Below, in pieces: positions 24,336-35,023 of a stretch of 64,000 nucleotides of DNA (positions within the stretch are counted from its first letter, which is position 1; each line of letters begins with the position of its first letter). This stretch comes from Ophioderma brevispina. Its lineage: Eukaryota > Echinodermata > Ophiuroidea > Amphilepidida > Ophiodermatidae. The stretch is taken from the NCBI GenBank assembly GCA_023653785.1, contig JAMKCH010072445.1, positions 80,715 through 144,714 of the forward strand, in the 5' to 3' direction. A program made the translations under genes and the position numbers. A model generated the notes under the pieces. That model searched no databases. It saw only the letters and a list, made by a program, of their open reading frames with translations, and was not told where the DNA came from.

Positions 24336-25153
24336 CGAACACGTTGGTCAAAACGCACCCTTTTCATATTTTGACCCATGTATAAACCTAACCCCCCCCC
24401 CCCCACTTCCCACTTAAAAATACACATTCCACTCCTTTGATTTTGGTGTCTTTTTGATATGTCGTTCATAAAGGTTTTCTCGATACTGGAGATAGTGATT
24501 CTTTTGCAATTAGTTTTGGGTTAAGGTATCATTTGTTCTAATTTGACTGGCCTATTGGGAGCGTCAGCCATGACCTCATCTCATACTAAGAAGCGTCAAT
24601 TACCTGCATTACCTGCACCCATACCTTGGGTTAGATTTATATTGCAACTAGATCTAACAAGAAAAAATAACGCTACCTTCCTTTTTTTACGGTAATCGTC
24701 AGCTTTTCCTTTAGGGACTTCAGGGATATATGATCTTTCTGAAATCAAAGTATAAACACTTTTTATGAATAGAAGAAGCCATTTTGATGGCTTTAAAAAA
24801 CATTAGAAAACAACAGAATTTTGAAAACGAAACAGCTGTTCCTGCAAAATGACAAATGTGCAGATACGACTTCATTGTACTCACATGACGACATTTATGT
24901 CGCCAAGTAAAACCAAAATACCTTTGTTAAATGTTTGTTAATTAAACTCGTAGCTTTTGAGTTATATACAAATATATATACGCCTAGTTAATTTTATGAT
25001 TTGAACTATAACTCATATTAAAAATGTCACAAAAATTAAAGCCACAATCAGTATTTTTTTCAAAATTCAAAATGCCCATTTTGTCTCTTAATTGCTAGTG
25101 TTAGGTCATGTCAACATCTTATAATTACTGTTCTTTGTGAAAAGCGGTTTTGA

Positions 25154-25200
25154 AGATGCCATTTACGACTGTTTAATAAACAGTCGTAAATGGCATCTTA
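25154..25200. repeat. perfect palindrome, 23-bp arms with 1-bp spacer
   Basis: AAGATGCCATTTACGACTGT plus TTA is followed, after one A, by its exact reverse complement. Flanking bases are not complementary, so the palindrome is sharply bounded. Immaculate symmetry in an otherwise decayed region suggests a recent origin (fold-back copying) or an assembly fold-back. Confidence 0.9.
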
Positions 25201-26129
25201 AGGTAGAAAGATCCTATCACACTAAAGTCTTAATTTTAACATTTTCCATGTCTTTTCATACATAATATTAAAGTATATGTGGAATTATGTGCAATCCGAC
25301 ACTTTCTGAATAAATTATGCAAATGAGAGATCCAATATGGCCGCCAATGGGTGCCATTTTGAAGACATTTTGATGCGTTCTCCTGACCAAAGTGTACCAC
25401 CTATCAACATAAAACTTGGAATTTATGATAATTACACAATTTGCCTTGTACTGACGATTTTATTTTTTCTAATAATGAAAAGGTTTTGATTAATATTCAA
25501 AAATATGAAAATTACATGAATTTCACAGCTCATTAATATGTTTAATGCTAATAACTCCAAATCGGGGTAGACTTTTAAAAATAAAAAAACGTCAGTACAA
25601 GCAGTATCATCCAATGAACAACTCTGGCAAATGGCATTTTATTTGAAGAAACAAAACTGGAGATATTGTGCATCAAAATGACACTTTGGTCCAAAAATAG
25701 AAACTGAGAAATAGGCAAAAATAGGTTTTCGGATACTTACTGGTCAATTAACATCACCAGTGTTCTTGCAGCCATTACATTACTTTCCTTAACCCCTATG
25801 TAAAAAGAGGTTGTATTTCCTGATTCCCTGGTCTGTATAGAACAAAAGTTTTTGTTTCCATTTTTTAAATTTCTGTAAGTTTTTGCAAAAAGATCCGTAA
25901 CTAGTTTAAACGCGTTGACTAGCGAAACAAACATATTTAAAATATGGTAATTAACATTTGGATTTTAATGTTGAAATAAGTACTAAAAAACTGGACAAAC
26001 AGAAATTGATTTCTCTAAGGAAAAAAACATTTTTGATTATGAGCTTTCTACCTGATAAAGTCGGATTCCGACTTTTATGAGTAAATTAAAGTTATAAAAA
26101 TATCATTTCTTGACAAATAACGACCATGC

Positions 26130-26745
26130 CAATCATATTATTCGTATCTCCCGTTGGATATGGAAACTCTCTCTCAAGGTACTACAGAAAAGAATCTTAA
26201 AAAACTTCAACGCATACAAAACAGAGCCGTCCGTCTATCTGTGGCTTAAATCGTCGTGATCATGTTTCTCCCTGACCGTTGCTGAGTTACACGGGTTCTG
26301 TTAAAGAACGCATAATTTCCAAACTGCTTACATCATCATCAGTGTGTAACGGTTAGCTACAAACCTATTTAATGGATGATATAATTGTACTCATCTTTTA
26401 ATACCAGTCACCGTTTACTTCGATCCTCTCTCGATAGTACTAGACTCCACATTCCAAATACAAAACGCTGCATCGGGGATTCAGGTCTTTTCAGCATTCG
26501 CTCAGAGCCCCGTATGTGGAATGTGCTCCAACAGCATATTCGTGAGGCGTCTACTCTCACCAGTTTCAAAAATTCCTCAAATCCCATTTCTTTCCTTCTG
26601 ATAACATGGTATTGCATATTAATGAGTGCATTTGCTTATTTTTGTTTGTATCATTAATTTTAGTGTAGGCCATTTTTAATGCGTCTTTGAAATTCCCCAT
26701 GATAAGGCGCAATATAGAATATTGTATGTAGGTATGTATGTAAAT
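26130..26745 (+). pseudogene. 5'-truncated non-LTR retrotransposon (CR1/L2/jockey-like), 3' end
   Basis: Frameshifted pieces of a LINE reverse-transcriptase C-terminus are readable: LKKLQRIQNRAVRL (~26,200-26,240), then a NRRDHVSP-like piece, LLRSSLDSTRLHIPNTKR (~26,415-26,470), DSGLFSIRSEPRMWNVLQQH (~26,480-26,540) and IREASTLTSFKN (~26,538-26,575). This order is what CR1/L2-type elements show before their stop. The 3' end has AAGGCGCAATATAGAATATTG followed by a short TGTA/GTAT run, a typical LINE tail. The reverse-transcriptase catalytic core is absent (5' truncation). Confidence 0.85.
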
Positions 26746-27451
26746 ACGGTGTGTACCTTAACCACTTACAGGGGTCTTTACTACAAACAATTTCAAGACA
26801 TGGATTTGTTTTACATTTGAGAATCGCTGATATGGCTTTAATGCGTATTTTTTCACTTCCAAGACATGTTCCTTCAGTTTCATATTCCCATGATCGTCCA
26901 AACTATTGGGCAAAACGAAATGCGAGAGATAGCAATCCACATATGTACCCTTAACGAACAACATCTGGTAATGGAACAACACCACGGTCGTCATCTCTGA
27001 CCCATAGTTATTTCTTCTTCGCCGTGTTGTCCACCCATCTTATCCATATAACATGACAATTCCAGTGAAGACATCCTCACATGGATGAGTAAAATATATC
27101 CCAAGGACATGGTAAGTCAGCTTGCCAATCAATCAGCTAAAATGTAGGGCTATGACATTTTTGTGTGTAGACTCTTTCATTATTTTTATGTCCACCTGCA
27201 TGTGATGCATGTGCACGACTTTACAAAAGACTATATAATTTAGGCTGTGGGCTGTGGCCTAAAATGAATCTTTTCTTGAAAAGTTAAGGTTTTAAAGCGA
27301 GTGTGTCTGACTAGTACAAAGTTACCTTGTATCCAGTTTAGAAAAAATTCTTCCTTTGAAGTTGTAATGATGATATTGATCGTGAGGATTAATTAATTAC
27401 ATTGTATATGAATACTGATCGTAATCCATAATTGCTTTTCACTAATTTAAA

Positions 27452-27739
27452 GGTTCCAGGAAATGAGATGATAAACCTACTCCAAATCTTTATGGGACAT
27501 TCCATTCCAATAAACAGGGCCCAGAAAAAAAATACACTGACATCATTAGTGAAACTATTGATTTTCAGTCAGTGTCATGAATAGATTCACACCAGTCACC
27601 TGGAATTTTCTATTACTCTCTGAAAAATCAATGATACCACAAAATGATGTCATCACCAACCCAAATATTGAATGCTTTCTGGTCCCTCCTTGTAGACTTG
27701 ACACAAACCACATCAATTCTATTTGCATTTCCTGGGACC
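27452..27739. mobile_element. MITE-like insertion private to the right arm
   Basis: Ends GGTTCCAGGAAATG and CATTTCCTGGGACC are inverted repeats, and an inner inverted pair (CACTGACATCATTAGTGAAA versus the TGATGTCATCA region near 27,640) lies within. The left arm jumps directly between the flanks (ATATCTAGGTCC to TTAAATTGGTGTG, ~19,488-19,508). The inserted segment may extend to ~27,785, where CCTTAAAG could be the second copy of a CTTTAA-like duplication. Confidence 0.6.
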
Positions 27740-28384
27740 TTTTTGAGTCTCAGAATTTAGACAGTTTCCTTAAAGATCTGGATATGCTAAGCAATTACAT
27801 TTTTTTCAAATGTACCAGTGTCTCTTAAAACACATAATGCTCACCATATTATGATGAAGTGTTGTTCATGTTCGAAATTCGAATCCCTTTAGTATTTTTG
27901 TCCCAATAACTATATACCTTCTTTGTACGGGGTGTTTATACAGGTTACCCTTTGTCAAATATAATCAAAACATAGGCCTATACACTCCAGAATTGCAGTA
28001 TTTTAAAACTGCAAGACAGGTACAGCTGGATAGTGTATCATTTGTGTCCCATATAAAACTTACACGTGCAAGTATACCCCATTTTAAAAAGCGGGTAAAA
28101 AGTATGACTTGAAAAATGCAAATCTGGTTGATCGGGTTCTAAACATACCTTCCTTTGATCGCGTCTAGTTGAAAACCAAATAAGCATCGTAATATTTTTT
28201 CACAGGTAAACGGAGAATCTTCAAAAAGTATTTCAAAAGTTCAGAAATCACTGAATCGGAGATTTAAAAATATGCGATTAAAGCCTTAGCCCAAATAACA
28301 GCGTTTCAGGTTTTCTGAGACACTCTGTACATCAAGATACACAGTTTTGCACATGCGAACAACACTATTGTCATAGGGAGTGTA

Positions 28385-28945
28385 TTGTTTGAATCCACCA
28401 TTTTTGAGGTGGAAGTGATCTATGAACCATGCACCCACCTGCTTTGCACCTGGACAACATTTCTAGTATGGTCAGTGAGTGTATGGTTGATCAACCATCT
28501 GTGAGGTGGAAGTGATCGATGAACCATGCACCACATGCTTTGCAGGCTGGACTACATTCTATGGGGCAGTTGAGTGATGATTGACCCACCATCTTAAGGT
28601 GGAAGTGATCCTATGAACAGCATAGATACATCCACATTTTGTTGCACCTGGACCACATTATATATTTTCAGGTGAGTGTATGTTTGATCAACATCTTGAG
28701 GGAAGTAATCTAGAACTATGATCCACTGGCTTTGCACAGTGACCAAAGTCGTGTATGTCAGGTGAGTTGTATTGTTTGACATAGGCATCCAACTGCTTTG
28801 CGCCTGGACCACATTTACATATGTTCAGATGAGTGTTATTGCGTTTTTGGATCCACATCTAGGAGGTGGAATGATCTATGAACTATACATCCACCTGCTT
28901 GCACGGCCAATTTTATATTTTCAGGTGCGAGTGTATGCTTGAACC
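28385..28945 (+). repeat. ~97-bp minisatellite, about six units
   Basis: The unit starts around GAGGTGGAAGTGATC at ~28,406, 28,503, 28,596, 28,697 and 28,862, with one more degenerate unit between the last two. It contains TATGAACCATGCA, CACCTGCTTTGCACCTGGAC, ACATT and CAGGTGAGTGTATG. Units differ by indels. No coding periodicity. Confidence 0.85.
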
Positions 28946-29139
28946 CTCAAAGATTGGTTATACCCTTCAATTGAGAAACAAGTTTCATTGAATATATAAA
29001 TGCAAAATCTTTTGGTTTAAATGTTGTGGAATAAGAATTGGAACACTGAAATATGTTGTGTGGTGAAAAAAATGACTTCACTCAGCAAAATAATGAAGGC
29101 CAAACAATCAATAAGTAAATTAAAAGAGACGGATTCCTG

Positions 29140-29740
29140 ACATGTAATCGGTTTTGGAAGAATACATGAAAATTTATAATCGGTTTTCTTCACTAAATAC
29201 ATGAAATTGTTAATCGGTTTTCTTCACGAAATACATAAAAAAAAATTGTAATCGGTTTTCTCCCTAAGATACATAAACATTTGGAATCGGTTTTCATTCA
29301 CTAAATATATGAAAATATGTAATCGGTGGCGGCACTAAATAGATGAAAATTGTATCGGTTGTGCACTCATAATGAAAATGTGTAATCGGTTTGCGGCAAA
29401 TAAATACAGGAAAAACTGGAATGGGTTGCTGCGCTAATCCATGAAAAACGGTAGTCGGTTGCTGTGACTTAAATACATGAAAATTTGTGATCGGTTCGTT
29501 ACACTAAGATGAAAAATTGTATCGGTTTGCTGCGTAAATACAAGGAAAACTGTTTACTTCAGGGTTGCTGCGCTAATACATGGAAAAACTGTAGTCGGTT
29601 TGCTGTGCTAAATACATGAAAATTTGTAATCGGTTCGCTGCGCGCACTATAATACATGAAAATTTGTAATCATTTTGCTGCACTAAATACATGAAAATTT
29701 ATACATGGGTTTGCTGTGCTACATTACTCTAAAATGTAAA
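29140..29740 (-). repeat. 35-bp satellite array, right copy (inverted)
   Basis: Tandem units read TGTAATCGGTTTGCTGCGCT then AAATACATGAAAATT, i.e. the reverse complement of the monomer in the left array. About 17 units in varying states. It lies at the outer end of the right arm, mirroring the left array. Confidence 0.9.
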
Positions 29741-29745
29741 GCGCA

Positions 29746-32180
29746 ACGCCTGAGAAAAAGCTAATTTTTGGTACGAATTGTATTTTATGTTCAGTAAATT
29801 CAGGGTGATCCAAAAATTATTTTAAAGAAGTAGCTAAAGAAACATAAAACTACTAGATGATATTTTGCAGGAGGGAAGTAGTTTAGTGATGACCTGCTAT
29901 CTGGTATGATAGCAGTCTAATAGAACTGATGGTCTCAAAGACTACGTAGCTAAAAATAAAATTCGTGACAAAAACTACTCCAGCTCCATGACGCTATTGA
30001 AAATTAGCAACGGAAAAAAATACAATCGAACTTTGGTTGGAATAAAGAATCGGACTGGGAAAATGATCATTATTGGCAAATCATTATAGCTATCACAGAA
30101 ATAATAAAAGGGTAGAATGAAAGGGAAGAATCTTCTCATACAACCCTTTATTAGGCTATCGCCTCTATTCTTACCTCTTCTCTTCCAGCTTAAGCCAACT
30201 TTCCCGGCGAACGTTGTGATAAGAACTGGTGATGTTGGTCCACTAAAGTAAGTAAATCCCCTTAATACACTTCCTTTACGATGTAATTCTGAAACTAAGT
30301 ACCATGACGCGTTTCAAAAGTGTTAAAATATGGCCTACTGTTCAACTTTTTATCTACAGTGTATTTGCTAAAAGGACACGGAATTAGCCTAAACGTGAAC
30401 AGCCGTAGGACATTGGGACTGATACCAATTAAATGGGGCATTTTGTGATCCACAGCATAGTCCCCCACTTACTTTAAAGTTTGTGATTTTTATATCATCT
30501 TAAACGTTGGTCTAAGTTGGGGTATGTATGTGTGCCTAATCTCTGCTCTTGAAGAAATCGTAAGTTAGTATTTGTCCGTACACGGACAGAATATTACAAA
30601 CACAGTAACCTAAGAGGTAGAGTGAGGCAAAATTTGGCATAAATCAAAACGCACGGTCGAATCAACGAAAATGTTTGAAAGATAGTTTTCTCGGGGATAG
30701 CTAGTAAACCATAAACCAATCATGAGGTGATAGGATTCACAAAAAGCACTTTAACATTTTCATAACCCTAAAAAAGTCCTTGGAATAAGAGGATTACGGT
30801 TTAAAAATCCAGTGCACTAAGGCACGAAAGACCTTGGTGTTTTTCGACAAAAATCCGCACTGCTGGATAGAGGGCTGAGACAAATTAAAATTTATTTGGC
30901 CTAGATAATAAAGCTGCGAAAATTATAATCCGTTGACCGTCGCTCCCTGCTCTTCCCCAACATCGTGTGCAAGTGACGCCATCTACGATATACAACGTAA
31001 TCTGATAAATGCCATTTATTGACCTGCTGTGATCAAACGCAAGAAAAGTATTAAAATAATAAAAACAAGTTAAGGTTACGGCCAAGTCTAAGGGCTAAAG
31101 CAGGGTCTAAGTAAGTAAGGACCACTCAATCATCATGATCTATCGCTAAATGGTAGCAGGGTTTTTCAATTGCATTTAAAATCAAGATCAAATGAGGGAT
31201 CCATCTCGGTATTGTCTTAGAGATACGGCAAACTCAAGGAACAGACACTGACTGACATGACTGAGACAGGTTGATCGGAAATGCGGGATACATTTGATCG
31301 GATAATCTCTGCGAACAACTTCAACAAGTGAGAGGTGTGCTGCCTTTACCGCCTTGTCTATATTAGTTCGAATACAACCCTAAATATACGAGCAAATCAG
31401 ACGCATTCTTTAATCGGAATGACGTTTTCGTAATGGACCGCTCTATTTTAGGTTTGCCGAACAGTGTATTAAAAACTTGTTAGCGCATTTGGTAGAAGCA
31501 ACATTTACGGATTCACAACACCTCAGATTAAAATTATCACCAAGTTGTCTTGCTAAACCTTAAATACAAATCATCAACAGTGATTGGCAAAAACAGGACT
31601 TAGAAATAAACAAAATATACATCTACAATTGCTTTCACATGTTGAGTAATGGCGCTAGTATTGGCAGCTGGGTTGCGTCACTGTTGTGGAACTATACAAT
31701 TATATGTGGAAGGATTTCCCTGAATTTTGTATCTTCAGAAAATAACTCATTATGAATTTTATGCATCTATTATGATAAAAGACCTTCTGATGTAAGTGTG
31801 TGCCTTGTTTTACGAGCAAGGATTATATTAAACAATTTTTATTAGCTCCAAAAAACGGCGAATATTTGCGAAACCTTTTTGCTTCGGAGCCTATTAATTT
31901 TACACTGATTGCACTGCTACAGGTTATTTTATACGGAAGTGCTTCTACCGTGATGCGAGTACGCCCAATTAAAAACGTTCATCACGGTAGAAGTTCCTTT
32001 TACTATCTTAACGTCAAACTCCGTCAGTTGACGGCGAGACTGGGAGGGATGAAGGCTATTTTGCCCGGGGCAGACGTGGTCAAATTAGACAAAATCTGCA
32101 TATCCTGAAATTGCTATTATTATTTGCAACAACCTGTGCGATCTCCTTCTTGTATTCTTCTCATCCTTTGTATCTAAGTA
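29746..32180. other. non-coding DNA, no gene recognised
   Basis: Nothing assignable apart from one perfect 14-bp inverted pair, CTTCTACCGTGATG at 31,941-31,954 and CATCACGGTAGAAG at 31,980-31,993, inside a 102-codon open frame (31,800-32,108) that resembles no family. A 14-base palindrome GTCCGTACACGGAC lies at ~30,575. No splice-bounded exon was convincing. Confidence 0.45.
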
Positions 32181-32184
32181 TTAA

Positions 32185-33083
32185 AGGTGCATTTCGTGAT
32201 TCCAGCACCTTCTGTTTTATTCATTGATCACTAGATAGCCTTGAGAAAAGCTTATTCTAAAAAATGAGCTGATCCCGATCTTGCGGTTTTGTGTTATGAG
32301 CAATTGCTCGCTTCCACGGTCCCTTAAAATTAGTTCCAATAATGGAAACTTATGGCATCATCTTTAAAATTTGGACATATTTTTCTTGGTGCCATAAGTT
32401 ACAACTGTTCTGTGGAGTTCCAAATGCCATTTAAGGTTTGAGATGTTTTGAGATGTGTATTTCCTAAATAAAAAGAAAAAATAATTTTCTTTTGACATAC
32501 ATAGCATCCTCTAGAGTCTGTAGAATAATTGTCTTACCAATTTGTAACCGATGCTACAATTTGTTCCCAAAAAGTTCATGTAAACCGGTACACAGGCTGC
32601 CAACTTTGGCAGCCCAATGTAGACACAAACAAGGGTAAGTTTCACCTGAAAATTTCATAATGTGAATTTTAAATCTGGAAAAATGGTTATCACATGATGC
32701 AGAAGACTCTCAAGAATGCCTACAATATAATGTTTATTGCAAATAATGATATTTAAGCCACTTGGCAGCTGTAAAGTTAGATAAGAAGCTGTCTGTGTAT
32801 CTTGGCTTAAAAATGGCACTTTCACTACACAACTCGTCATGACTAGATAGTCTATGATAACATCAAGCCATAAAAAAGTTATGACTATCTAGTCATGATA
32901 TCAGGACTAACAGTCCCATTTACGGATCAGAAAGTACCAAAATTGTGAATTTCTACAGCTGCGGCGATTGGCGTAAGATTAGGTACACATGGATTACTAA
33001 GATAACAGTTCAGATGATATAAAAATCTCAACCATTTTTTAGGTTAAGTCGGGGGACGAGGCGGTGGATCACGAAATGCCCCT
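32185..33083. mobile_element. TTAA-flanked element (piggyBac-like, non-autonomous) with internal hairpins
   Basis: TTAA lies at 32,181-32,184 and 33,084-33,087. The ends are inverted: AGGTGCATTTCGTGATTCCA on the left and, reverse-complemented, AGGGGCATTTCGTGATCCAC on the right. The interior has three foldback pairs: AACTTATGGCATCA/TGGTGCCATAAGTT (~32,347-32,401), GGCTGCCAA/TTGGCAGCC (~32,595-32,614) and TCATGACTAGATAGTC/GACTATCTAGTCATGA (~32,838-32,898). No transposase was seen. Confidence 0.8.
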
Positions 33084-33189
33084 TTAATCCACGGTACTGG
33101 AATTGTAACTATTTAACCAATTGTGCACGCAAACTCCCAAGTCAAATGATCAAATGTGTTGTTGCTCTGAAATTAACAAAAATTATCCA

Positions 33190-33560
33190 AGTGTTGACTA
33201 ACAAAAAGTAGGTTGGCGTAGCCGCGCGCACTGGTGGGAAAATGTAGCGCAACATTGGTTTCTATTGCGACCAAAAAAACAGCTCCGCCCGAGTCCTGCC
33301 GAAAATGACGCTTTGAGGGGTACTTTGCTAGTCAAAAGTAGCCCAATTGGGTGTGTAAGCGACATAGCAAACTCAACAGCTGTGATCTTAGTTGCGTCTC
33401 TTGTCGTTTGGACATATAACACACGAAAGGTACTTGTGCTGTGAGCAGTGCGATGGATTGTGTTGCAAAAAGGCTGCGTAATGTGACATCAAACTTATCA
33501 GCGATAAACAAAATGTCCGGCGTGTCTGAATATTGTTGTGATTTGTAACTGCTAAAAACT
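33190..33560 (+). promoter_or_regulatory. possible promoter / 5' non-coding region of the downstream gene
   Basis: This is a CpG-containing, locally GC-richer patch (GTAGCCGCGCGCACTGGTGG, GTAGCGCAACATTGG) in AT-rich surroundings, 2.4 kb upstream of the first coding exon of the ankyrin-repeat gene. That exon begins after a splice acceptor, so a non-coding first exon must lie upstream. This is the best-looking candidate, but no TATA box, initiator or donor site can be shown. Weak inference only. Confidence 0.15.
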
Positions 33561-33929
33561 TCATGAATTTACATGATCACTGAGTCCAGAAAATCAATTC
33601 TAAGAACTTTTTAACACAGTGGAGAGTCCATATATTGCACCAAAGGAGAAATTTGGAAGGTAATGTCTCAAAATGGTGGGCAAATGAACTTTCTAAATTT
33701 TAGAAAGTCCTCACGGGATCCCCATGTAGTGTACAGAAAGTGTGATTCAAGCTAGAGAGACCCAGACTCTGTAAATTCGTGTGGCCCTGCATTGCAGAAA
33801 AATTCGACAATGGACTTTGATAATGTAAATTAGTTTCTCACCAGTCAACTGCACTTGCAACTCTAGACTTAGACACTATCTATGATGCACTCAAAGAGTA
33901 AAAATATTTGAAATTTGCAGGAATAGCTT

Positions 33930-34110
33930 AAAAGTGAAGGATAAGTCTGTGTAGAATTCTCGTAAATTACTTTTTTCAACTGAAGAATTGCCAGACAAGG
34001 GAAGAAAAGGACAGTGTTCAAAGTCGAGCACGCAATGAATAGAGCTAGAGGAATTCCCCCCTCAGGTCTATTGACGCTAAGTTAACGAGCTTACTTTGTG
34101 ACATTACTCC
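33930..34110 (+). repeat. dispersed repeat and empty-site paralogue of the 34.68-35.07 kb region
   Basis: 33,950-34,025 matches 11,835-11,935. It then continues AAGTCGAGCACGCAATGAAT, AGAGCTAGAGGAATTCCCCC and TCAGGTCTATTGACGCTAA. The same sequence occurs at 34,674-34,709 joined to 35,024-35,070, with a 314-base element in between. This copy therefore shows the locus without the MITE. Confidence 0.75.
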
Positions 34111-34239
34111 CCGTCCTTACAAGGCCTTTATCCCGGGCCCTTAAAACCTGCCTCCTTGATACAAGGTATGTAACTGCAATCATTTCGATCCCACTGCTGC
34201 CACTAAATTTGTCACCAACTCCAATGTCGCAAACCGTAA

Positions 34240-34712
34240 ACTATCTAATTACTCACCGAGCTATAGGTCAGGTTCTTCAGGCCAGAGGCCAGGAGGACCT
34301 GCTACTGGTATCCTGGTAACCAGTACTACCTGTCCCAGGGCCGGGTTGTCGGCGGCTAAACCGACTCCCCCATCAGGTTTTTTGTTAAGAAAACCGATGA
34401 GGAGGGTAGCAAAAAAAAAAAAAAAAAAAAGAGGAAGCAAGTGGAGGAGGAGAGTAGGAGGGTTGGGTTGAGGATGGGGGATGCATTGAATCGGGCGAAG
34501 TGGAAGGAGGGAGTAAGGGCGATTGCTACGAATGTGAGGTGAATCCGGCCACCCCTGGTTGCGGGGACAAAACCGGATTTAAAACTTTGGTTTTACTACT
34601 ACTACTACTATACCAGCGACTTATTTCTCAGCCCCGCCGAGACCGGGACTCGGACCCAGGACCCCTCGGTCTCAAGTCGAGCGCGCAGTGAATAGAGCTA
34701 AAGAGGAATAAG
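34240..34712 (-). mobile_element. tRNA-derived SINE-like element
   Basis: On the minus strand a tRNA-like head is readable from ~34,712: A box TAGCTCTATTCACTGCGCGC (34,681-34,700), anticodon-like arm CTCGACTTGAGACCGAG, and B box GGGTCCGAGTCCC (34,645-34,657) inside a GACCGGGACTCGG hairpin. A body follows with GGTTTTGTCCCCGCAACCAG, a T20 tract (34,411-34,430) and TACTGGTTACCAGGATACCA. The body recurs without the head at 39,180-39,540. Internal RNA polymerase III promoter boxes plus an unrelated body are the hallmark of SINEs. Confidence 0.75.
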
Positions 34713-35023
34713 CGAAATTGGCATTACAGATGATGCATTGTGGGAAGGTTTTGCCACTTTTTAGGACTCCTGACCTTTGACAAATCAAGATTATGGTTTT
34801 AATAATTAAATGTTTTTATAACTATTCCAGCAATATAGACAATAAAAAATCATGCCGTAAATTATTTGGATAGATTAAAACATGTTTTCTATTTTTAAAT
34901 ATCAAATAATATCTTGGAACTATTTTTTGAAATCACTAAAAGACAATTTTCCTGAAATATTGACGGGGTCAAAGGTCAGGAGTCCTAAAAATATTACCGG
35001 AAGTTACAATGCCGATTTGGCTT
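34710..35023. mobile_element. MITE with ~70-bp terminal inverted repeats and 2-bp AT target duplication
   Basis: The left end AAGCGAAATTGGCATTACAG ... TTTTTAGGACTCCTGACCTT is inverted at the right end (AAGGTCAGGAGTCCTAAAAA ... AATGCCGATTTGGCTT). Flanks are GAGGA-AT and AT-TCCCCC; the related unoccupied copy at ~34,048 reads GAGGAATTCCCCC, which is what remains if one AT is removed. A TA duplication with local change is possible. No coding capacity. Confidence 0.85.

Larger units (their letters stand above)
20936..26929. other. spacer between the inverted-repeat arms
   Basis: AT-rich DNA without a recognised gene. It contains a T-rich tract (20,960-21,055), an imperfect ~50-bp doublet (22,255-22,345), two hairpin/TIR elements, a perfect palindrome, a LINE 3' end and a C run (24,392-24,403). 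A 68-codon frame at 21,305-21,511 is Asn/Thr/Lys-rich and unrecognised. Sequence at 25,320-25,375 (CAATATGGCCGCCAATGGGTGCCATTTTG) resembles widespread invertebrate repeats but was not matched inside the window. Confidence 0.5.
26930..29745 (-). repeat. right arm of the large inverted repeat
   Basis: Reverse complement, block by block, of 16,262-20,935 (anchors listed under the left arm). It lacks the mariner insertion of the left arm. It contains its own insertion at 27,452-27,785 and a ~97-bp minisatellite at 28,385-28,945 that the left arm lacks. Confidence 0.85.

Noticed and set aside
31800..32108. 102-codon open frame beginning MPCFTSKDYIKQF
   Set aside because: Contains a 14-bp inverted repeat, matches nothing known to me, and overlaps no splice-bounded exon.
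34630..34712. Possible minus-strand tRNA gene
   Set aside because: The D-arm and acceptor stem are degenerate, and the sequence runs on into a dispersed element body; best read as a SINE head.
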